Shown in pieces: positions 26,429 to 36,173 of a DNA stretch of 64,000 bases. Under the pieces are notes generated by a model. The model worked only from the letters and a program-made list of their open reading frames with translations, had not been told where the DNA came from and did not search any database. This DNA comes from Paracoccaceae bacterium (lineage in GTDB: Bacteria; Pseudomonadota; Alphaproteobacteria; Rhodobacterales; Rhodobacteraceae). Numbering within the stretch: position 1 is the first letter of the stretch; every line of letters starts with the position of its first letter. The DNA is taken from assembly GCA_016124615.1 (NCBI GenBank), contig WGNF01000004.1, positions 124,001 through 188,000 of the forward strand, given 5' to 3'. The translations under genes and the position numbers were made by a program.

Positions 26429-26667
26429 GCGCGGCGCCCGCTGCGATGCAGCATCTGCCCGGTCCGGGGGCGACGCGCGATGTGGTATGGTAAATTCTTC
26501 GGCAAAACGCGAAACTCCTTCCCGGCCCCGGCGAAAAGTTGTTCTTGCCATATCGTCCCTGCCCCGGCTTCATGCCAGACAGGGAAACAAGGGCGCGCCC
26601 CGCTTTACGCCGCATCGGGCGGGTGCGCAACGGCCTTGGACGGGGAGACGGCGGCGGGTCAGACGAC

Positions 26668-28092
26668 ATGGCAGAGATCGCGTTTCTCTTGAACGGAACG
26701 CCGGTCCGGTTGCGCGAGGCGCTACCGACCCGGACGCTGCTGGACTGGTTGCGCGAGGAACGCGGCCTGACGGGAACCAAGGAAGGCTGCAACGAGGGCG
26801 ACTGTGGCGCCTGCACGGTGATGGTCACCGATGCCGAAGGCGTGCGCGCCCTGAACGCCTGCATCCTGTTCCTGCCGCAGCTGCACGGCCGGGCCGTGCG
26901 CACAGTCGAGGGCATCGCAGGGCCGGATGGCGCGCTGCACCCGGTGCAGCAGGCGATGGTGGATCATCACGGCAGCCAGTGCGGCTTCTGCACGCCCGGC
27001 TTTGTCGTCTCGATGGCCGTCGGCCACCTGAACGGGCGCCGCGACCATGACGACGTGCTGGCCGGCAACCTCTGCCGCTGCACCGGCTACGCCCCGATCA
27101 TCCGCGCCGCCGAGGCCGCCGCCGAAGCGCCAGTTCCCGAATGGATGGAGGCAGACCGCAGGGCCCTCGCCAAATTCTTACTGGCGGAAATATCCTCGGG
27201 GGACCGGGGGCAGACAGCCCCCGGCGCGTTCCGCCCCACAACCTCGGACGACCTCGCCGACTGGTACGTCCAGAACCCCACCGCCACGCTGATCGCGGGG
27301 GCGACCGATGTCGGGCTCTGGGTCACCAAGGAGTTGCGCAGCCTCGCGCCGGTCGCCTTCCTGAACGGCATCGCGGATCTGAAGCATATCGAGCGGCGCG
27401 GCGAGGTCGTGGCCATCGGCGCGGGCGTCACCATCGAGGCGCTACGGGTCGCGATGGCCGGGATGCACTCGGATTTCGCCGAACTCTTGCGCCGCTATGC
27501 CTCGGTCCAGGTGCGCAATGCGGCTACCATCGGCGGCAACATCGCCAATGGCTCGCCGATCGGCGATGCGCCGCCCGCGCTGATCGCGCTGGGGGCCACG
27601 CTGCACCTGCGCCGGGGCGACGCGATGCGGTCGCTGCCGCTGGAAGATTTCTTCCTCGATTACCGCAAGCAGGACCGCCAGCCCGGCGAGTTCGTGGCGG
27701 CCGTGACGATCCCCGACGCGGCCCCGGCGCTGCGCTGCTACAAGCTGTCGAAACGGTTCGATCAGGATATTTCAGCGGTCTGCGGCTGCTTCAACGTGAC
27801 CATTGCCGACGGTGTGGTGACGGCAGCCCGTATCGCCTTCGGCGGCATGGCGGGCATCCCGAAGCGCGCTGCGGCGGTGGAAGCGGCGCTGGTCGGCAAG
27901 GCATGGACCCTTGCCACGGTCAACGCCGCACTGCCCGCCTTCGCGCAGGATTTCGCCCCGATGACCGACATGCGCGCCTCGGCCGACTATCGGGCGCGAA
28001 CGGCGGCGAACATGCTGCTGCGCTACTTCCACGATCTGGCCGGGGCGCCGGTGCGGGTGCTGCCCGTTGACGCGATCGAGGTGCAGCCATGA
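26668..28092 (+). CDS. xdhA: Xanthine dehydrogenase, small (FeS/FAD) subunit
   Basis: The 474-residue subunit has the plant-type [2Fe-2S] cluster (Cys41, 46, 49, 65) and the second cluster (Cys105, 108, 136, 138), then a linker and the FAD domain ([30 protein letters not shown]). Electrons flow from molybdenum in XdhB through these to NAD. The linker residues 168-187 are encoded by a complete hairpin repeat element (copy B) in reverse orientation, in frame. I start at [10 protein letters not shown] because the upstream frame is non-homologous. The stop overlaps xdhB by ATGA. Confidence 0.95.
   Translation: MAEIAFLLNGTPVRLREALPTRTLLDWLREERGLTGTKEGCNEGDCGACTVMVTDAEGVRALNACILFLPQLHGRAVRTVEGIAGPDGALHPVQQAMVDHHGSQCGFCTPGFVVSMAVGHLNGRRDHDDVLAGNLCRCTGYAPIIRAAEAAAEAPVPEWMEADRRALAKFLLAEISSGDRGQTAPGAFRPTTSDDLADWYVQNPTATLIAGATDVGLWVTKELRSLAPVAFLNGIADLKHIERRGEVVAIGAGVTIEALRVAMAGMHSDFAELLRRYASVQVRNAATIGGNIANGSPIGDAPPALIALGATLHLRRGDAMRSLPLEDFFLDYRKQDRQPGEFVAAVTIPDAAPALRCYKLSKRFDQDISAVCGCFNVTIADGVVTAARIAFGGMAGIPKRAAAVEAALVGKAWTLATVNAALPAFAQDFAPMTDMRASADYRARTAANMLLRYFHDLAGAPVRVLPVDAIEVQP
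27170..27227 (-). repeat. Hairpin repeat element, copy B (inside xdhA)
   Basis: On the minus strand it shares GGGGGCTGTCTGCCCCCG, two variable bases, then CCCCGAGGATATTT and GCCA with copy D. The stem is CCGGGGGC/GCCCCCGG (27204-27211 with 27217-27224) around a five-base loop. It contributes about 20 residues in frame to the XdhA interdomain linker. Confidence 0.8.
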
Positions 28093-30443
28093 GCGTGACG
28101 AAACCCCTGCCCCACGATGCCGCCGCGCTGCATGTCACCGGGCAGGCGCGCTACATCGACGATATCCCCGCCCCCGCTGGCGCGCTGCATCTGGCCTTCG
28201 GCCTGTCCAGCGTCGCGCATGGCGAGATCACCGGGCTCGACCTTTCTGCCGTGCGGGCCGCGCCGGGGGTGGTCATGGTGCTGTCGGCAGCGGATTTCGA
28301 GTCGATGCCCGACTGCTCGCCCTCGGCGGCCGATGAGCCTTTGCTGGCGGTGGGCACGGTGCACTATGTCGGCCAGCCGGTGTTTCTGGTGGTCGCCGAA
28401 AGCCACCTTGCCGCGCGCAAGGCGGCGCGGTTGGGCAAGGTCAGCTATCGCGAACTGCCCGCGATCCTGACGGTGGACGAGGCGATGGCTGCGGGCAGCC
28501 GGTTCGAGGGCGGGCCGGTGATCTGGGCGCGCGGCGATGCGGCACAGGCCATCGCGGCCGCGCCGCAGGTGGTCGAAGGCAGCTTCGAGATCGGCGGACA
28601 GGAGCATTTCTACCTCGAAGGGCAGGCCGCGCTGGTGTTGCCGCAAGAGGGTGGCGACATGCTGGTGCATTCCTCCACCCAGCACCCGACCGAGATCCAG
28701 CACAAGGTCGCCCATGCGCTGCACCTGCCGATGTCGGCGGTGCGGGTCGAGGTGCGGCGGATGGGCGGCGGCTTCGGCGGCAAGGAAAGCCAGGGCAACG
28801 CGCTGGCGATTGCCTGCGCCTGGGTGGCGCGGGCGACCGGCAAGCCCTGCAAGATGCGCTATGACCGCGACGACGACATGGTGATCACCGGCAAGCGCCA
28901 CGATTTCCGCATCGGCTACCGCGCCGGGGTGGATGCCGAGGGCCGCGTGCTGGGCATCGAGTTCCTGCAACTGGCGCGCTGCGGCTGGTCGATGGACCTG
29001 TCGCTGCCGGTCTGTGACCGCGCCATGCTGCACGCCGACAACGCCTATTGGCTGCCGAACATCCGGATCGAAAGCCACCGGCTGAAGACCAACACCACCT
29101 CGGCCACCGCCTATCGCGGTTTCGGCGGGCCGCAGGGGATGATCGGGATCGAGCGGGTGATGGATCATATCGCCCATGCCGTCGGGCACGATGCGCTGGC
29201 GGTGCGGCGGGTGAACTTTTATGCGGACTGTCGTTTGGACGCGCCGGGGGTTTCACCCCCGGACCCCCAGAGTATTTCCGCCAGAAAGAAGGGGGGCGCG
29301 GGTCAGTCCACGCCCTATCATCAACCGATCGAGGATTTCATCCTGAACGGGATGGTGGCACGGTTGGAGGCGTCATCGGGATATCAGGCGCGGCGGGCGG
29401 CGATTGCGGAATGGAATGCAAGCAGCCCGGTGCTGAAGCGGGGCATCGCGCTGACGCCGGTGAAGTTCGGGATATCATTCACGCTCACCCACCTCAATCA
29501 GGCGGGGGCGCTGGTGCATGTGTATCAGGACGGGTCCATCGCGATGAACCACGGCGGCACCGAGATGGGGCAAGGCCTGTTCCGCAAGGTGGCGCAGGTG
29601 GCGGCGGCGGCCTTCGGCGTGGATGCGTCGGTGGTGAAGATCACCGCGACCGATACCGCGAAGGTGCCCAATACCTCGGCCACGGCGGCCTCATCGGGGT
29701 CGGACCTGAACGGCATGGCGGTGAAGGCCGCCTGCGACACGATCAGGGCACGGCTGGCGGCGTTTCTGGCGGAACGGCATCAGGTCAGCCCGGCGGAGGT
29801 GTTCTTCGAGGAGGGGCGCGTGTTCGTCGGCGGGGCGGATTACAGTTTTACCGAGGTGGCGGCGATGGCCTACCAGAACCGGGTCAGCCTGTCGGCGACC
29901 GGGTTCTACAAGACGCCAAAGATCGTCTGGGACCGGGTGAAGGGCGCGGGGCGGCCGTTCTACTATTTCGCCTATGGCGCGGCGGTGACCGAGGTGGTGA
30001 TCGACACGCTGACGGGAGAGAACCGCATCCTGCGCACCGACATCCTGCACGACGCGGGCGCCAGCCTGAACCCGGCGCTGGACCGCGGGCAGGTGGAAGG
30101 CGGCTACGTGCAGGGCGCGGGCTGGCTGACCACCGAGGAACTGGTGTGGGACGGCAAGGGTCGGCTTCGCACCCACGCGCCCTCGACCTACAAGATCCCG
30201 GCCTGTTCCGACCGGCCGCGGGTGTTTACGGTGGATCTGTGGGACGGGCGCAACGTCGAGGAGACGATCTACCGGTCGAAAGCGGTGGGGGAGCCGCCGT
30301 TCATGCTGGGCATTTCGGCCTTCTTCGCGCTTTCCGATGCGGTGGCGGCCTGCGGCGACGGCTCGGTATACTCCGCGCTCGATGCGCCTGCGACGGCGGA
30401 GCGGGTGCTGGCGGCGGTGCGCAGGGTGCAGGGCGATGTTTGA
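28089..30443 (+). CDS. xdhB: Xanthine dehydrogenase, large molybdopterin subunit
   Basis: The 784-residue subunit binds the molybdenum cofactor and oxidises hypoxanthine/xanthine to urate. GGGFGGKES, the [10 protein letters not shown] loop, [10 protein letters not shown] and the catalytic Glu735 in [10 protein letters not shown] are present. Residues about 384-403, in the loop before [14 protein letters not shown], are encoded by hairpin repeat copy C, in frame and without a stop. It overlaps xdhA by ATGA and xdhC by eight bases. Confidence 0.95.
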   Translation: MSVTKPLPHDAAALHVTGQARYIDDIPAPAGALHLAFGLSSVAHGEITGLDLSAVRAAPGVVMVLSAADFESMPDCSPSAADEPLLAVGTVHYVGQPVFLVVAESHLAARKAARLGKVSYRELPAILTVDEAMAAGSRFEGGPVIWARGDAAQAIAAAPQVVEGSFEIGGQEHFYLEGQAALVLPQEGGDMLVHSSTQHPTEIQHKVAHALHLPMSAVRVEVRRMGGGFGGKESQGNALAIACAWVARATGKPCKMRYDRDDDMVITGKRHDFRIGYRAGVDAEGRVLGIEFLQLARCGWSMDLSLPVCDRAMLHADNAYWLPNIRIESHRLKTNTTSATAYRGFGGPQGMIGIERVMDHIAHAVGHDALAVRRVNFYADCRLDAPGVSPPDPQSISARKKGGAGQSTPYHQPIEDFILNGMVARLEASSGYQARRAAIAEWNASSPVLKRGIALTPVKFGISFTLTHLNQAGALVHVYQDGSIAMNHGGTEMGQGLFRKVAQVAAAAFGVDASVVKITATDTAKVPNTSATAASSGSDLNGMAVKAACDTIRARLAAFLAERHQVSPAEVFFEEGRVFVGGADYSFTEVAAMAYQNRVSLSATGFYKTPKIVWDRVKGAGRPFYYFAYGAAVTEVVIDTLTGENRILRTDILHDAGASLNPALDRGQVEGGYVQGAGWLTTEELVWDGKGRLRTHAPSTYKIPACSDRPRVFTVDLWDGRNVEETIYRSKAVGEPPFMLGISAFFALSDAVAACGDGSVYSALDAPATAERVLAAVRRVQGDV
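29239..29297 (+). repeat. Hairpin repeat element, copy C (inside xdhB)
   Basis: Stem CCGGGGG-TTTCA-CCCCCGG (29244-29262) followed by ACCCCCAGAGTATTTCCG and CCAGAAAGAAGGG. It is the same family as copies A, B, D and E, here in the sense orientation of the gene and read through in frame. Confidence 0.8.
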
Positions 30444-31377
30444 TCTCGGGGCACTCAGGGTGGCGGTGGCGGCGCAAGGGCGCGTCGCCCGCATCGTGAT
30501 CGCGGCGCATGACGGATCGAGCCCGCGCGAAACCGGGGCGGCCATGCTGGTCTGGGAGGACGGGCAGCAGGGCACCATCGGCGGCGGCGCGCTGGAGTGG
30601 GAGGCCACGCAGCGGGCGCGGACGATGCTCGCGGCGGGCGGCATGCGGCTGGACCGGCAGGCGCTGGGGCCGAGCCTTGGCCAATGCTGCGGCGGCGCGG
30701 TGACGGTGCTGACCGAGGTTTATGACGCCGAGGCGGTGGCGCGGCTGGATGGGGCGGTGATCGCGCGGCCGGTTTCGGGCCCGGCGGGTGAAATGCCGCT
30801 GGCGGTGGCGCGGCAGCTGAACCGGGCGCGGGCCGAGGGCGTGGCGCCCCTGCCCCGGCTGGTTCAGGGCTGGATGGTGGAACCGGTCGCGGCGCCTTCG
30901 CGGGCGCTGTGGGTCTGGGGCGCGGGGCATGTGGGCCGCGCCATCGTCGCGGTGCTGGCGCCGCTGCCCGATCTGGCGATCACCTGGATCGACGTCGCCG
31001 AGGCGCGGTTTCCGCTGGCGTCAGAGGGGGTGACCCGGCTTTGGGCCGAAAACCCCGCCGATCTGGTGGCGCAGGCGCCGCGCGGGGCCGAGCATCTGGT
31101 GCTGACCTATTCCCATGCGCTCGATCTGGAACTGTGCCACCGGCTGTTGCAACACGGCTTTGGCCGGTTGGGCCTGATCGGGTCCGAGACCAAGGCGGCG
31201 CGATTCCGCAGCCGGTTGCGCGCCCTTGGCCACACGCCAGAGCGTATCGCGACGATCCAATGCCCGATCGGCGAACGGGATTTGGGCAAACATCCGCAGG
31301 CCATCGCCATCGGCGTGGCGGCGGACTTCATCCGACAGAAAAGCGCAACCGCATCACAAAAGGAAAGCGCGACATGA
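30436..31377 (+). CDS. xdhC: Xanthine dehydrogenase accessory protein XdhC
   Basis: The 313-residue protein is the chaperone that sulfurates and inserts the molybdenum cofactor into XdhB. Typical parts are HDGSSPRETGAAMLV, the GTIGGGALEWEA segment, GQCCGGAVTVL with the paired Cys, and a C-terminal Rossmann domain (WVWGAGHVGRAIVAVL). I chose the ATG at 30436, overlapping xdhB by eight bases; the longer frame is a shadow of xdhB. Its stop overlaps the ABC ATPase gene by ATGA, joining enzyme and transporter in one unit. Confidence 0.93.
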   Translation: MFDLGALRVAVAAQGRVARIVIAAHDGSSPRETGAAMLVWEDGQQGTIGGGALEWEATQRARTMLAAGGMRLDRQALGPSLGQCCGGAVTVLTEVYDAEAVARLDGAVIARPVSGPAGEMPLAVARQLNRARAEGVAPLPRLVQGWMVEPVAAPSRALWVWGAGHVGRAIVAVLAPLPDLAITWIDVAEARFPLASEGVTRLWAENPADLVAQAPRGAEHLVLTYSHALDLELCHRLLQHGFGRLGLIGSETKAARFRSRLRALGHTPERIATIQCPIGERDLGKHPQAIAIGVAADFIRQKSATASQKESAT

Positions 31378-32912
31378 CAGGGACGGGGACGGAACAGGTT
31401 CTGCTGACCGTCGAGGGGATCACCAAGGCCTATCCGGGCGTGGTGGCGAACTCGAACGTGTCTTTCAGGATCATGGAGGGCGAGGTTCATGCCCTGCTGG
31501 GCGAGAACGGCGCCGGGAAATCGACGCTGGTGAAGATGATCTATGGCCTCGTGAAGCCGGACACGGGGCGGATGACGCTGCGCGGGCAGGCCTACACACC
31601 GGCCGAGCCGCGCGCGGCGCGGGCCTCGGGCGTGGCGATGGTGTTTCAGCACTTCAGCCTGTTCGAGGCGTTGAACGTGGCCGAGAACGTCGCGCTGGGG
31701 ATGGAAAATCCGCCGCCGCAGGGCGAGTTGTCGGCGCGCATCCGGCAGGTCAGCGAGGAATACGGGCTGCCGCTGGACCCTTCGCGGCTGGTCGGCGACC
31801 TGTCGGCGGGGGAACGCCAGCGGGTGGAGATCATTCGCTGCCTGTTGCAGGAACCCAAGCTTCTGATCATGGACGAGCCGACCTCGGTGCTGACGCCGCA
31901 GGAGGTGGATATCCTGTTCACCACGCTCCGGCAGCTGTCGGCCGAGGGCCGCGCGATCCTCTATATCAGCCACAAGCTGGAAGAGATCCGCACGCTTTGC
32001 GACGAGGCGACGATCCTGCGGCGCGGCAAGGTGGTCGCCACCTGCACCCCGCGCGAGAAATCGGCGCGCGAGCTGGCGGAACTGATGGTGGGTGAAACGC
32101 TTACACCGCCGGCCCGCACCGGCAAGGCGCCGGGGCCGGTGGCACTGGACGTGACCGGGCTGTCGGTCAATTCGCCGAACCCGTTTGGCACCTCGTTGAA
32201 GAACGTTCACCTGACGGTGCAGCGGGGCGAGATCCTTGGCATCGCGGGGGTGGCGGGGAACGGGCAGGACGAACTGCTGCTGGCGCTGTCGGGCGAGCTG
32301 AAAAGCGATAGCGACGCGGTGAAGATCGACGGCCGGGGCGTCGGCCATCTGGGCCCGAACGCGCGCCGCGCGGCGGGGCTGGTCGCGGCGCCGGAGGAAC
32401 GGCTGGGCCATGCTGCGGCACCCGACATGAGCCTGACGGAAAACGCGCTGCTGTCGGGCGCGATCCGCAAGGGGCTGGTGAAGCACGGCATGATCGACTG
32501 GGTCAGAACCAAGACCTTTGCCGAGGGCATCGTGAAGGCTTTCGACGTGCGCACGCCGGGGGTTGGCACCGCGGCCCGCGCGCTGTCGGGCGGCAACTTG
32601 CAGAAATTCGTCATCGGCCGGGAACTGAGCCAGGATCCGGCGGTGATCGTGGTGAACCAGCCGACCTGGGGCGTCGATGCGTCTGCGGCGGCGGCGATCC
32701 GGCAGGCGCTGATCGACCGTGCCGCGGCCGGGGCGGCCGTGATCGTGATCAGCCAGGACCTGGATGAACTGCTGGAAATCGCCGACCGGTTCTGCGCGCT
32801 GAACGGCGGGCGCCTGTCGGCGCCGCGCCCGGTGCAGGGGCTGACGGTGGACGAGATCGGCCTGATGATGGGCGGCTCGCACGGGATGGAGGTGGCCCAT
32901 GCTCACGCTTGA
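31374..32912 (+). CDS. BMP-type ABC transporter ATPase (nucleoside/purine uptake)
   Basis: The 512-residue protein contains two ABC domains. The first is canonical: GENGAGKST Walker A, LSAGERQRVEI signature and LLIMDEPT Walker B. The second has GVAGNGQDELLLAL in place of Walker A and VIVVNQPTWGVD for Walker B, the usual pattern of the sugar/nucleoside (RbsA, NupA-like) group. It energises the two permeases downstream. Coupling to xdhC by ATGA points to a purine or purine nucleoside as the substrate. Confidence 0.93.
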   Translation: MTGTGTEQVLLTVEGITKAYPGVVANSNVSFRIMEGEVHALLGENGAGKSTLVKMIYGLVKPDTGRMTLRGQAYTPAEPRAARASGVAMVFQHFSLFEALNVAENVALGMENPPPQGELSARIRQVSEEYGLPLDPSRLVGDLSAGERQRVEIIRCLLQEPKLLIMDEPTSVLTPQEVDILFTTLRQLSAEGRAILYISHKLEEIRTLCDEATILRRGKVVATCTPREKSARELAELMVGETLTPPARTGKAPGPVALDVTGLSVNSPNPFGTSLKNVHLTVQRGEILGIAGVAGNGQDELLLALSGELKSDSDAVKIDGRGVGHLGPNARRAAGLVAAPEERLGHAAAPDMSLTENALLSGAIRKGLVKHGMIDWVRTKTFAEGIVKAFDVRTPGVGTAARALSGGNLQKFVIGRELSQDPAVIVVNQPTWGVDASAAAAIRQALIDRAAAGAAVIVISQDLDELLEIADRFCALNGGRLSAPRPVQGLTVDEIGLMMGGSHGMEVAHAHA

Positions 32913-33978
32913 GAAACGCCCGAGCCCGTCGCGGTTCTGGGCCGGGGTCACGCCGATCCTGGCGGTGATCCTGACCATGATCGCGGGCGGCATCCTGTTC
33001 GCGGCGATGGGCAAGGACCCGGTCGAGGCGATCCTCGACATCTTCTGGCAACCGCTGTTCGGCGACAACGCCGACTATTTCCGCGCGCAACTGCTGGTGA
33101 AGGCGGGGCCGCTGGTGCTGATCGCCGTCGGGCTCAGCCTTGGCTTCCGCGCCTCGATCTGGAACATCGGCGCCGAGGGGCAATACATCATCGGCGCCAT
33201 CTGCGGCGCGGCGGTGGGGCTGGCCTTCTACCCCGCCGATCACTGGTACATCTTTCCGCTGATGGTGATTGCCGGGGCGCTGGGCGGCTGGGCCTGGGCG
33301 ATGATCCCGGCGTTGCTAAAGAACGTCTTCGGCACCAATGAGATCCTGGTGTCGCTGATGCTGGTCTATGTCGCCGAGAACATTCAAAGCTGGATGGCCT
33401 TCGGCCCCTTGCGCAACCCCGAGGGCATGGGCTTTCCCGGCAGCCGCAACCTGCAGCAATATCCGGCGGCGTCGAACCCGGAACTGATCCCGAACACCGG
33501 CATCCACTGGGGCGTGGTGGCGGCGGCGGTCGCGGCGGTGCTGGCCTATATCCTGCTGAAAAAGCACATCCTTGGCTTCCAAATTCGCGTCGCGGGTCAG
33601 GCGCCGCGGGCCGCGCGCTTTGCCGGGGTCGATCCGAAGCACCTTTTCACCATCTGCATGGGCATCTCTGGCGCACTGGCCGGGCTGGCGGGGCTGTTCG
33701 AGGTCAGCGGGCCGAGCGGGCAGATTTCCACCAACTTCAACGTGGGCTACGGCTTTACCGCGATCATCGTGGCCTATCTTGGCCGGTTGCACCCGATCGG
33801 CATCGTGCTGGCGGGGCTGCTGCTGGCGCTGACCTACATCGGCGGCGAACTGGCACAGCTGTCGCTGGGCCTGCCGTCGGCGGCGATCCAGGCCTTTCAG
33901 GGGATGCTGCTGTTCTTCCTGCTCGGCCTCGACGTGCTGTCAAACTACCGCATCCGCGTGAAGGAGACCCGCAAATGA
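32899..33978 (+). CDS. BMP-type ABC transporter permease 1
   Basis: The 359-residue membrane protein has about nine or ten helices and the family segment FRASIWNIGAEGQYIIGAIC near residues 82-101, as in NupP/BmpB permeases. LKNVFGTNEILVSLMLVYVA and the GFTAIIVAYLGRLHPIGIVL segment are also typical. Its start overlaps the ATPase gene by 14 bases and its stop overlaps the next permease by ATGA. Confidence 0.92.
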   Translation: MLTLEKRPSPSRFWAGVTPILAVILTMIAGGILFAAMGKDPVEAILDIFWQPLFGDNADYFRAQLLVKAGPLVLIAVGLSLGFRASIWNIGAEGQYIIGAICGAAVGLAFYPADHWYIFPLMVIAGALGGWAWAMIPALLKNVFGTNEILVSLMLVYVAENIQSWMAFGPLRNPEGMGFPGSRNLQQYPAASNPELIPNTGIHWGVVAAAVAAVLAYILLKKHILGFQIRVAGQAPRAARFAGVDPKHLFTICMGISGALAGLAGLFEVSGPSGQISTNFNVGYGFTAIIVAYLGRLHPIGIVLAGLLLALTYIGGELAQLSLGLPSAAIQAFQGMLLFFLLGLDVLSNYRIRVKETRK

Positions 33979-34904
33979 GCCTCGGGGGTATTGATCTTGT
34001 CGTCCTCATCGCCTCGCTGATGGTGGCCTCCACGCCGATCATGCTGGCGGCCATCGGCGAACTGGTGGCCGAAAAGGCCGGTTCACTGAACCTGGGCGTG
34101 GAGGGCATGATGATCATTGGCGCCATCTGCGGCTTCATCGCGGCGGTCGAGACCGGCAGCCCGGTTCTGGGCTTCGTTGCGGCGGCGGCGGGTGGTGCGG
34201 TGATGGCGCTGCTGTTCGCGTTCATGACGCAGGTTCTGCTGTCGAACCAGGTCGCCACCGGGCTGGCGCTGACACTGTTCGGCCTTGGCCTGTCGTCGCT
34301 GCTGGGTCAAGGCTACAACGGCATCAAGCCGCCGCCGACGCCGAAACTGTTCGGCAGCCTCGGCGATCTGCCGGTGGTGGGGCCGATCGTGTTCGGCCAC
34401 AACTGGGTGGTCTATCTGTCGCTGATCCTGGTCGCGGGCACCTGGGCGGTGCTGAAATACACCCGCGCGGGCCTCGTGCTGCGCGCGGTGGGCGAAAACC
34501 ACGACGCGGCCCATGCGCTTGGCTACCGCGTCCGCACCGTGCGCACACTGGCGCTGATGTATGGCGGCGCCTGCGCCGGGGTGGGCGGCGCCTACCTCAG
34601 CCTGGTGCGGGTGCCGCAATGGACCGAGGGGATGACGGCGGGCGCGGGCTGGATCGCGCTGGCAATCGTGGTCTTCGCGTCGTGGAAACCGTGGCGGGTG
34701 CTGCTGGGTGCCTATATTTTTGGCGGCGTCACCGTTCTTCAGCTGCGCCTTCAGGCCGCAGGGATTGCGATCCCGGTCCAGATATTGTCCACCGCGCCCT
34801 ATCTGATAACGATACTGGTGCTAGTCATCATGTCGGCCCGCCGCGGCCGCGCGGCGCAGGGCGCGCCCGCATCGCTGGGCCGCGTGTTCCACGCATCACA
34901 CTGA
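33975..34904 (+). CDS. BMP-type ABC transporter permease 2
   Basis: The 309-residue permease carries the diagnostic AIGELVAEKAGSLNLGVEGM near residues 28-47, many hydrophobic helices and the GMTAGAGWIALAIVVFASWK segment. It forms a heterodimer with the preceding permease. A 61-bp gap follows before the binding-protein gene, which has its own GGGGAGA Shine-Dalgarno. Confidence 0.92.
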   Translation: MSLGGIDLVVLIASLMVASTPIMLAAIGELVAEKAGSLNLGVEGMMIIGAICGFIAAVETGSPVLGFVAAAAGGAVMALLFAFMTQVLLSNQVATGLALTLFGLGLSSLLGQGYNGIKPPPTPKLFGSLGDLPVVGPIVFGHNWVVYLSLILVAGTWAVLKYTRAGLVLRAVGENHDAAHALGYRVRTVRTLALMYGGACAGVGGAYLSLVRVPQWTEGMTAGAGWIALAIVVFASWKPWRVLLGAYIFGGVTVLQLRLQAAGIAIPVQILSTAPYLITILVLVIMSARRGRAAQGAPASLGRVFHASH

Positions 34905-34965
34905 GACTTCATCTGACGCAACGACCTTCGGACCGGACAGGTCCGACAACAACGGGGAGACTACA

Positions 34966-36051
34966 ATGAAACGCAGAGAGTTCCTGGCCGCAACGGCGGC
35001 GACCGGCACCGTGCTGGCCACCGGCCTGGCTGGCAAGGCGATGGCCGCCGAGCCGCTGAAGGTCGGCTTCATCTACCTTGGCGTGCCGGGCGACGGCGGC
35101 TGGACCTATCAGCACGATCTGGCCCGGCAGGCGATGGAAAAGCACTTCGACGGCAAGGTGGTGACCAACGTCATCCAGAACGTGCCGGAAGGCGCCGACG
35201 CCGAACGCTCGATCACCCAGCTGGCGCTGGCGGGCAACAAGCTGATCTTCACCACCTCGTTCGGCTACATGGACCCGACGATCAACGTGGCGAAGAAATT
35301 TCCCAAGGTGAAGTTCGAGCACGCCACCGGCTACAAGCGCGCCGACAACGTCTCGACCTATGACGCGCGCTTCTATGAAGGCCGCGCCGTGATCGGCACC
35401 ATCGCGGGCCGCATGACCAAGACCAACAAGATCGGCTACATCGGCACCTTCCCGATTCCGGAAGTGGTGCAGGGCATCAACTCGGCCTACATCCACGCCA
35501 AGAAGGTGAACCCGGACGTCGAGATGAAGGTGATCTGGGTCTCGACCTGGTTCGACCCGGCCAAGGAAGCCGACGCCGCGCAGGCGATGATCGACGCGGG
35601 CGTCGACGTCATCATGCAGCACACCGATTCCACCGCCGCGATGGCCAAGGCACAGGCCGCGGGCGTCTATGCCTTCGGTCAGTCGTCCGACATGATCCAG
35701 TACGCGCCCAAGCCGCGCATCTCGTCGATCATCGACAACTGGGCGCCCTACTACATCCAGCGCGCGCAGGACATGCTGGACGGCAAATGGGCCAGCCAGG
35801 GCGTCTGGATGGGCATCGGCACCGGCGTGGTCGAGATCGGCGAAATCACCGATGCCGTCCCGCCCGAGGTGAAGGCCGAGGCGCTGGCGCTGAAGGACAA
35901 GATCGCCAGCGGCGCCTACCACCCGTTCACCGGCCCGCTGAACAAGCAGGACGGCTCGGTCTGGCTGGCCGCGGGCGAGACCCCGAAAGACGACATGCTG
36001 TCGGGCCTGAACTTCTACGTCGAAGGCATTCAGGGCGACCTGCCGAAATAA
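34966..36051 (+). CDS. BMP family ABC transporter substrate-binding protein
   Basis: The 361-residue periplasmic protein starts with a Tat-like signal (MKRREFLAATAATG ... AMAAEPLKVG). It shows the Med/BMP fold features VGFIYLGVPGDGGWTYQHD and FTTSFGYMDPTINVAKKFPK, which in family members bind nucleosides or purines. It is the last gene of the xdhABC-transporter unit and is followed by a strong terminator, so the operon imports the purine that XDH oxidises. Confidence 0.92.
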   Translation: MKRREFLAATAATGTVLATGLAGKAMAAEPLKVGFIYLGVPGDGGWTYQHDLARQAMEKHFDGKVVTNVIQNVPEGADAERSITQLALAGNKLIFTTSFGYMDPTINVAKKFPKVKFEHATGYKRADNVSTYDARFYEGRAVIGTIAGRMTKTNKIGYIGTFPIPEVVQGINSAYIHAKKVNPDVEMKVIWVSTWFDPAKEADAAQAMIDAGVDVIMQHTDSTAAMAKAQAAGVYAFGQSSDMIQYAPKPRISSIIDNWAPYYIQRAQDMLDGKWASQGVWMGIGTGVVEIGEITDAVPPEVKAEALALKDKIASGAYHPFTGPLNKQDGSVWLAAGETPKDDMLSGLNFYVEGIQGDLPK

Positions 36052-36073
36052 ACCGCGTCCTGTGACGTGATCG

Positions 36074-36098
36074 GGGGCCCGGCCGTCTGCCGGGCCCC
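36074..36098 (+). terminator. Rho-independent terminator of the purine operon
   Basis: Perfect 10-bp stem GGGGCCCGGC / GCCGGGCCCC with a five-base loop (CGTCT), followed by TTTGCGTTT, 23 bases after the binding-protein stop. Confidence 0.85.
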
Positions 36099-36173
36099 TT
36101 TGCGTTTGCCACCGTCCCCCTTGCGCCCGCCGCCGTGCGGGGCCACGATCCGCGAAAGCGTCGGAGGGACGGG

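Noticed and set aside
29215..29310. Frameshift or assembly error in xdhB around the repeat
   Set aside because: The frame is the same on both sides of the element and homologous sequence resumes directly at TPYHQ, so an in-frame insertion explains it.
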